Position numbers and translations under genes: made by a program
Notes under the pieces: generated by a model
The model's database searches: none
Told to the model about the DNA's origin: nothing
The model's input: only the letters and a program-made list of their open reading frames with translations
In this document: positions 13,479-17,921 of the stretch, in pieces
How positions within the stretch are numbered: the first letter of the stretch is position 1
Layout: each line of letters opens with the position of its first letter
NCBI GenBank assembly: GCA_017454585.1
Contig: JAFTCU010000135.1
Coordinates: 1-17,921, forward strand
From: Thermoguttaceae bacterium
Lineage (GTDB): Bacteria; Planctomycetota; Planctomycetia; Pirellulales; Thermoguttaceae
Direction: 5' to 3'
Length of the DNA: 17,921 nucleotides

Positions 13479-16112
13479 ATGAACCGATACTTCCTGCCTT
13501 TTTTCTGTCTTCTGTTTTTATGTTCTTTCTCTTACGCTGACGAAACACCATCAAAACTCGAAGAATTCCGAAATGCTGGAATGCCCGAGGAGATTCTGTT
13601 CTGCACACGCAAGCCGAGCACGGACGGCCACTGGTACGCCAATGTGGGCTTTTACGCGCAAGCCTGCCAGAATTCTCCCTTTCAGAAACACTCAGGCGGT
13701 AAACTCTGCATTTACAACACTAGGACGAAAGAGTGCCGAACCATTTTTGAGGATCCGGAAGGAAATATTCGTGACCCACAGATCCATTACGACTGCGAAA
13801 AACTCGTGTTTTCGTACCTCGCCAAGGGGACGAACACGTACAGCCTGTACGAGATCAACCTTGACGGGACCGGCCTGAAGCAGCTCACGGGCGTCGGCGA
13901 GAACGATGCGCCTGCGGGGACGACGATTCCAGCGTCGTCAGATCCAGCGCATCCGGGTCTTTCTCCGCAGGGCTGGGACGACATTGAGCCGACGTACCTG
14001 CCGGACGACCAGATCGTTTTTTGTTCCACCCGCGCGAAACGTTACGTCCAGTGCTGGGCCACGCAGGTAAACACGCTCTACAAATGCAACGCTGATGGGT
14101 CGAACATCCGTCAGCTTTCCTGCAACGTCGAGCAGGATAATACACCGTGGGTCTTGCCCAACGGACAATTAATCTATATGCGATGGGAGTATGTCGATCG
14201 GAATCATCTGGTTTACCACCATCTTTGGACGGCGAACGCAGATGGGACGCGCCAGATGGTTTTCTTCGGAAACCAGCACCCGGGCGGGGTTTTTCTCGGC
14301 GCGAAGCCGATCCCGGGCACGACGAACAAAGTGGTCGCGACCTTCTCCCCCGGCCACGGCATGAAGGAGCATTACGGCCGCACGGCCATTTTTGACCCGC
14401 GCAACGGCCCGGACGATATGCAGTCCATCACGTACATTAGCAAGGAAAACAAACACTCGGACCCGTGGGCCTTTGACGAAAACCACTTCATGGTCGCCGA
14501 GCATCAGCGGATCGTGCTCCTTTCCAGGGATGGAAGCGAGGAAACGCTTTACGAGCTTCCGGAAGAACTCGCCAAGGCGGGCTACTGGGTGAACGAGCCG
14601 CGCCCCGTAATGAAGCGTCCGCGTGAGCTCCAGCAAACCGACACGACCGACCCCAGCTCCGACCACGGCACGTTCGCGATGATCAACTTTTACCGCGGCC
14701 GTCAGGTGCAGGACCTCAAGCCCGGGACAGTGAAGCAGCTCATGATCTACGAGGTGCTTCCGAAGCCGATCAACTTCTGCGGCGCGATGTCGGAGATCAC
14801 CTCGGGCGGCTCGTTTGCTGTCGAACGCCTCATTGGAACGGTTCCGGTTTCGGAGGACGGAAGCGCGTACTTCAACGTTCCGCCGCTTCGGACGATCCTG
14901 TTCTGCGCACTGGATGAAAACGGTCACTGCGTGAAACGGATGCACTCGTTTACCTCGGCGATGCCCGGCGAAGTGACGGTCTGCATCGGCTGCCACGAGG
15001 ATCGGCTGGAAACGCCTTCTTCGGCTGACCGTGGAAAAATCAACCAGATCATGCGTCAGCCGCCGGTCGATCCGACCCCGGTGGAGGGCGTGCCGGAAAT
15101 CATCGATTTCGCGCGGGACATTCAGCCGATCCTGGACCGCCACTGCCTCGAGTGCCACAATCCAATGCGCGAGGAAGGCGGTTTCAACATTTCAGGGCAT
15201 TGGGGGCCGCTGTACAGCATCGGCTACCAGATGATGTCGTGGCGCGAACTGTTCGGCGATAATCGGGTCAAACTCCCCTACTCCGAACACCAGAAATCGA
15301 ACTTCAAGCCGTACGAGATCGGAACGGGGTCCAGTCGTTTGCTCAAGCTCATCGAGGAACACCACGCGGGCGTGCAAATGCCCGAAAACGAGCAGAAGAT
15401 CATTCGGTTCTGGCTCGACGCTGGCGCGCAACAGGCGGGGACGTACATGGTGAACTGCTGGGGAGGTTTCGCGTACTGCATCGTCGGCAAGCCGTTCCAG
15501 CCCGATAAAGACTGGCCGGAGACGAAGGAGATGGAAGCCGCGATGCGCCGCCGGTGTGACCGCTGCCACTGCCCGACCGAGGCGGAAAAGAAGATCGGCC
15601 GTTACGACCTCCCGGCCCAGTTTTACATTAATTACTACCCGTACGAGGTGCACCAGAAAAACATTTACGTCGCGCACCGCCTGAGCGAAGACGGTGGGCG
15701 GTACAGCCGCCACGAGGTCTTTGACCTTTCGTACCCGGAACAGTCAAAAGTCCTGACGGGTCCGCTCTCGAAAGAGGCCGGGGGTCGGGGGATCTGCGAG
15801 GCGAAGAGCGGCGAAAAGGTTTTCACCGGCGTGAATGATCCGGACTACCAGAAGATCCTCGCCGGCATCGCGCGAGGCCGGAAGTACATTCTGGAAGAGT
15901 CGAACCGCTGGTGCATGGCGCTCGATTCGCCGAATAACGGGCCGGACTGCCCGAAACGTTTCGTCCCGCGTCCGCAGTACGTCCGCGAAATGATCCGGTA
16001 CGGGATCCTCCCGCCTGACTGGGATTTCAACACTCCGGTAGATCCGTGGGAACTCGACCAGAAATACTGGAAATCGCTTTGGTACACGCCGAAAAAAATG
16101 AATAATGAATAA
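13479..16112 (+). CDS. HzsA-like PD40 beta-propeller / multihaem cytochrome c protein
   Basis: This 877-aa exported protein is built like the alpha subunit of hydrazine synthase. The signal peptide MNRYFLPFFCLLFLCSFSYA is followed by a PD40/WD40-like propeller (about 30-370; LYEINLDGTGLKQLT, DIEPTYLPDDQIVFCSTR, LYKCNADGSNIRQLS, LWTANADGTRQMVF), a middle beta domain, and a C-terminal cytochrome region with C502-IGC-H506, C556-LEC-H560 and C693-DRC-H697. Many planctomycetes that do not perform anammox carry such homologues with unknown function, so hydrazine synthesis is not implied. ATG 13479 is preferred because GGAG lies 6 nt upstream; the adjacent ATG 13476 is also possible. Residues about 147-154 (GTTIPASS) come from an inserted palindrome. 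The final MNNE and stop lie in a heptamer repeat. It probably passes electrons to or from the downstream bd-like membrane protein. Confidence 0.88.
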   Translation: MNRYFLPFFCLLFLCSFSYADETPSKLEEFRNAGMPEEILFCTRKPSTDGHWYANVGFYAQACQNSPFQKHSGGKLCIYNTRTKECRTIFEDPEGNIRDPQIHYDCEKLVFSYLAKGTNTYSLYEINLDGTGLKQLTGVGENDAPAGTTIPASSDPAHPGLSPQGWDDIEPTYLPDDQIVFCSTRAKRYVQCWATQVNTLYKCNADGSNIRQLSCNVEQDNTPWVLPNGQLIYMRWEYVDRNHLVYHHLWTANADGTRQMVFFGNQHPGGVFLGAKPIPGTTNKVVATFSPGHGMKEHYGRTAIFDPRNGPDDMQSITYISKENKHSDPWAFDENHFMVAEHQRIVLLSRDGSEETLYELPEELAKAGYWVNEPRPVMKRPRELQQTDTTDPSSDHGTFAMINFYRGRQVQDLKPGTVKQLMIYEVLPKPINFCGAMSEITSGGSFAVERLIGTVPVSEDGSAYFNVPPLRTILFCALDENGHCVKRMHSFTSAMPGEVTVCIGCHEDRLETPSSADRGKINQIMRQPPVDPTPVEGVPEIIDFARDIQPILDRHCLECHNPMREEGGFNISGHWGPLYSIGYQMMSWRELFGDNRVKLPYSEHQKSNFKPYEIGTGSSRLLKLIEEHHAGVQMPENEQKIIRFWLDAGAQQAGTYMVNCWGGFAYCIVGKPFQPDKDWPETKEMEAAMRRRCDRCHCPTEAEKKIGRYDLPAQFYINYYPYEVHQKNIYVAHRLSEDGGRYSRHEVFDLSYPEQSKVLTGPLSKEAGGRGICEAKSGEKVFTGVNDPDYQKILAGIARGRKYILEESNRWCMALDSPNNGPDCPKRFVPRPQYVREMIRYGILPPDWDFNTPVDPWELDQKYWKSLWYTPKKMNNE
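13916..13940 (+). repeat. In-frame palindromic element, copy 1 (HzsA-like gene)
   Basis: GACGACG (13919-13925) and CGTCGTC (13933-13939) flank ATTCCAG. Preceded by GGG and followed by A, this matches the consensus GACGACGCT-TCC-AGCGTCGTC with one mismatch. It is read in frame as GTTIPASS and lies in a loop of the propeller just before the DIEPTYLPDD blade. Confidence 0.8.
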
Positions 16113-16183
16113 TGAATAACGAATAATGAGGAGAAAGCGTTAGACCTTTTCATTATTCATTATTCGTTATTCATTATTCGTTC
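16098..16183. repeat. Inverted pair of GAATAAT heptamer repeats at the 3' end of the HzsA-like gene
   Basis: The left block (from about 16098) is a run of GAATAAT/GAATAAC units. Its segment 16107-16129 is the exact 23-bp reverse complement of 16157-16179, with a 27-nt loop. The block encodes the last residues MNNE and the TAA (16110-16112) of the PD40 gene. The predicted RNA stem is long but AT-rich. It has the same layout as the GAGGAGT pair at 258-384. Confidence 0.9.
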
Positions 16184-16223
16184 GAACTTTTAATCAATTT
16201 TCCATTTTCAAAAAGGTTTCTTT

Positions 16224-17801
16224 ATGGACTATTTATGGTGGTACGTGCCAGTCGCGACGGCGCCGATGCTCATCGCGTTCATTGCGACGGTACACGTTTT
16301 TGTTTCGCATTACGCGGTCGGCGGCGGGATTTTTCTCGCGGCTGAGACCCAGTGGGCTCACAAGCAGGAAAATAAAAAATATTTGGACTACCTAAAGAGC
16401 CACGCGAAATTCTTCGTGCTTCTAACGGTTGTTTTCGGAGCCATCACCGGGGTCGGGATCTGGTGGACCATCGCACTGGCCTCGCCGCTGGCGACCGAAA
16501 CGCTCATCCGGACGTTCGTCTTCGGCTGGGGAACGGAGTGGGTCTTTTTCGTCCTGGAACTGGCCGCGGCGTTCTTCTTCTACTACCTGTGGGACCGCCT
16601 TTCCCCCCGCAATCACACGATCATGGGGTGGATCTACGCACTTGCGGCGTGGATCAGTCTCGTCCTGATCACTGGGATCACGGCATTCATGCTCGACCCG
16701 GGCAAATGGCCGGAACTGACGCAGGCCGGGACGCAGGGGACCGCCTTCTGGGCCGGTTTCTTTAACCCTCAGTTTTTGCCTCAGACGATCGCCCGCACGG
16801 GCGCGGCGCTGCTTCTCGCTTCGTCGTACGTCCTCTTCCACGCCTCAATTTTCACGGGTGAGGACGCGGAACTCAAAACGCTGGTGGTTCGCCGTTCGGT
16901 CCGTTACATTCTGGCGGGAGTCGCGCTGGCAGTGATCGGCGCGGCCTGGTCGGGAGCGATCCTTTCCGACGCCGCGCGCATGGCGATGCTTCGCGCCGCC
17001 GCTCTGAATATCATTCTCGGCGCGGGAGCCGGGGCCGCCGGAATGTTGGTCCTGTTGCTCCTTTTGCTCGTCTGGAAGCCAAAATGGCTCACGCCCGTCG
17101 CCGGGGTCGCGGTTCTGTTGGCATCCTTTGGTGTTCTGACGGCCGGTGAGTTCGTGCGTGAAGCCCTCCGCAAGCCGTACGTCCTGGTGAATTGTGTGTA
17201 TGGGAACCAGATCCACGTTTCGCAGGTCGCCAAGCTGCGCGAGACGGGCCTTCTGGAAAACGGCCGCTGGACCAAAGAGTACATGGCAGAGAAATTCCCG
17301 TACGTCGTGGACTCCGCAACCGGGAAATTGAACCTGGATATGGTGAAGCCGGAAGACGCGAACGCGGTCGGCGAGGTGATTTTCATGCACCACTGCAACG
17401 ACTGCCACGCGCGTACTTTGGGTTATAACGGATTGAGCCTCCTTTCCACCTCGGCGAGAAAAGGCGAGTTGAAAGAGCTTTTGCTCAATCTGGACTCGAT
17501 GATCTACTACATGCCGCCGTGGTGCGGAACGGAGAAAGAGGCGGAACTGCTGGCCGGCTACCTGGAAAGCATCGCGGAACCGCATCCGGCCGCGGGTTTT
17601 GTGGGGACGACGCTTTCAGCGTCGTTGAATGAGGAAGGATCCACTTCCGCCCAATCCTCAACTCAAGCCGCTCAGACTGACGACGCTGGAAGCGTCGTCC
17701 CCGAAAAGGAGGAAACTTCTTCCCCTCAAATTCCCATTCAAGCCGCTCAGACTGACGACGCTGGAAGCGTCGTCCCCGAAAAGGAAGGAGGCGCCCAATG
17801 A
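16224..17801 (+). CDS. CydA-superfamily (bd-like) membrane subunit with C-terminal haem c
   Basis: This 525-aa inner-membrane protein has about eight to nine TM helices and resembles cytochrome bd subunit I. Helix 1 contains H24 and H29 followed by E41. The stretch 86-127 (ASPLATETLIRTFVFG...E105...E112...WDRLS) lines up with the conserved APLAIEG...FFLE...GWDRL segment of CydA that carries its functional glutamates. The position of the usual b558 histidine before helix 5 appears to be Gln. After the last TM helix (about 290-307) comes a c-type domain with C391-NDC-H395 and a plausible Met430 ligand in YYMPPW. Known bd-superfamily branches with fused c-haem (often called OR-C) have this plan. 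Residues about 461-525 are a low-complexity tail made of repeat copies. AAGG lies about 9 nt upstream of the ATG. It overlaps the next gene by ATGA and follows the HzsA-like gene by 111 bp. Confidence 0.82.
   Translation: MDYLWWYVPVATAPMLIAFIATVHVFVSHYAVGGGIFLAAETQWAHKQENKKYLDYLKSHAKFFVLLTVVFGAITGVGIWWTIALASPLATETLIRTFVFGWGTEWVFFVLELAAAFFFYYLWDRLSPRNHTIMGWIYALAAWISLVLITGITAFMLDPGKWPELTQAGTQGTAFWAGFFNPQFLPQTIARTGAALLLASSYVLFHASIFTGEDAELKTLVVRRSVRYILAGVALAVIGAAWSGAILSDAARMAMLRAAALNIILGAGAGAAGMLVLLLLLLVWKPKWLTPVAGVAVLLASFGVLTAGEFVREALRKPYVLVNCVYGNQIHVSQVAKLRETGLLENGRWTKEYMAEKFPYVVDSATGKLNLDMVKPEDANAVGEVIFMHHCNDCHARTLGYNGLSLLSTSARKGELKELLLNLDSMIYYMPPWCGTEKEAELLAGYLESIAEPHPAAGFVGTTLSASLNEEGSTSAQSSTQAAQTDDAGSVVPEKEETSSPQIPIQAAQTDDAGSVVPEKEGGAQ
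17602..17626 (+). repeat. In-frame palindromic element, copy 2 (bd-like gene tail)
   Basis: GACGACGCT (17606-17614) and AGCGTCGTT (17618-17626) surround TTC, preceded by GGGG. It has the same orientation and reading frame as copy 1, giving GTTLSASL. Only the last base departs from a perfect 9-bp stem. Confidence 0.8.
17663..17785 (+). repeat. 75-bp tandem duplication carrying palindromic element copies 3 and 4
   Basis: Segments 17663-17710 and 17738-17785 are identical over 48 bp and offset by exactly 75 bp (25 codons), so the frame is kept. Each contains a perfect 9-bp-arm palindrome, GACGACGCT-GGA-AGCGTCGTC, at 17679-17699 and 17754-17774. They are inverted relative to copies 1 and 2. Both are translated as QAAQTDDAGSVVPEKE. 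They form the C-terminal tail of the bd-like subunit. Confidence 0.9.
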
Positions 17802-17921
17802 CCCCGATCGATATGACTACGCTTCAGCCGCTTTCGGCCCCGGTTTGGTTCATCTTTTTCTTCAAGATTTTGGGTTTTGTGCTGCACTGCCTCCTGATGA
17901 ATCTCTGGCTCGTGGCTTTGC
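17798..17921 (+). CDS. N-terminus of a membrane protein, probable partner subunit of the bd-like protein
   Basis: Only 41 codons are present before the window ends. The ATG overlaps the stop of the bd-like gene (ATGA, 17798-17801), implying translational coupling; GGAGG lies about 10 nt upstream. The peptide begins MTPIDMTTLQPLSAPVW, then a hydrophobic stretch (about 17-41) containing LHCLLMNLWL. A first helix with an L-H-x-L-x-M-N-L motif fits, as far as I recall, the second membrane subunit encoded next to c-haem-bearing bd-like proteins. The assignment is inference from position and this short motif. Confidence 0.6.
   Translation, partial: MTPIDMTTLQPLSAPVWFIFFFKILGFVLHCLLMNLWLVAL

Noticed and set aside
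14169..15158. 329-codon minus-strand ORF within the HzsA-like gene
   Set aside because: It is a shadow of a GC-rich gene with haem motifs and propeller blades on the sense strand.
13479..16112. True hydrazine synthase / anammox function
   Set aside because: Only an HzsA-like architecture is present, with no HzsB/HzsC-type genes nearby; such homologues are known in planctomycetes that do not perform anammox.

Overview
The window is gene-dense bacterial DNA, moderately GC-rich except around 10.9-11.3 kb. It looks like a Planctomycetota genome or a close PVC relative. The evidence is the combination of a DUF1080 (3-keto-disaccharide hydrolase) gene, a hydrazine-synthase-alpha-like PD40/multihaem protein, a bd-like oxidase subunit with a fused haem c, a planctomycete-style CdsA signature, and several starts with no Shine-Dalgarno. 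Long BspA-type LRR_5 proteins hint at an anoxic or gut-type lineage. The taxonomic placement is inference; no rRNA or marker gene is present.

Layout. The 3' end of a di-[4Fe-4S] protein enters on the + strand (3-284). It converges on two tandem minus-strand genes for secreted LRR_5 paralogues (5115-3427, a lipoprotein, then 3405-385, a 1006-aa exported protein). A 271-bp repeat-rich gap follows, then more minus-strand genes. In transcription order these are cdsA (10901-9906), a DUF1080 protein (9773-9060), an MFS transporter (9050-7857), a sialidase-like protein (7852-6740), a small polytopic membrane protein (6743-6177) and a cytochrome c'-like protein (6103-5387). DUF1080, MFS, sialidase and membrane protein are tightly coupled (gaps of 9 and 4 nt, then a 4-nt ATGA overlap) and form a plausible glycan-handling operon. 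An AT-rich divergent promoter region (10902-11249) separates cdsA from a prc/tsp-type S41 protease (11250-13397). Next are a PD40/three-CxxCH HzsA-like protein (13479-16112), a CydA-superfamily protein with a C-terminal c-haem (16224-17801), and the start of its overlapping partner (17798 to the window end). The last three look like an electron-transfer module.

The most unusual feature is repeat biology. (i) Heptamer-based repeats, arranged as long inverted pairs or single arms, sit exactly at gene 3' ends and supply the last codons and the stop codon of three unrelated genes. (ii) A separate palindrome, GACGACGCT-N3-AGCGTCGTC, occurs in frame inside coding sequences: once in the HzsA-like gene, three times in the bd-like gene (two copies in an exact 75-bp tandem period), and probably once in degenerate form inside cdsA. 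It can be read in either orientation, which recalls protein-coding palindromic elements such as those of Rickettsia. (iii) A 98-bp composite inverted repeat abuts the cdsA stop codon, and degenerate 9-11-mer repeats fill the gap beyond the cytochrome c'-like gene. No CRISPR array, IS transposase, tRNA or rRNA was seen.
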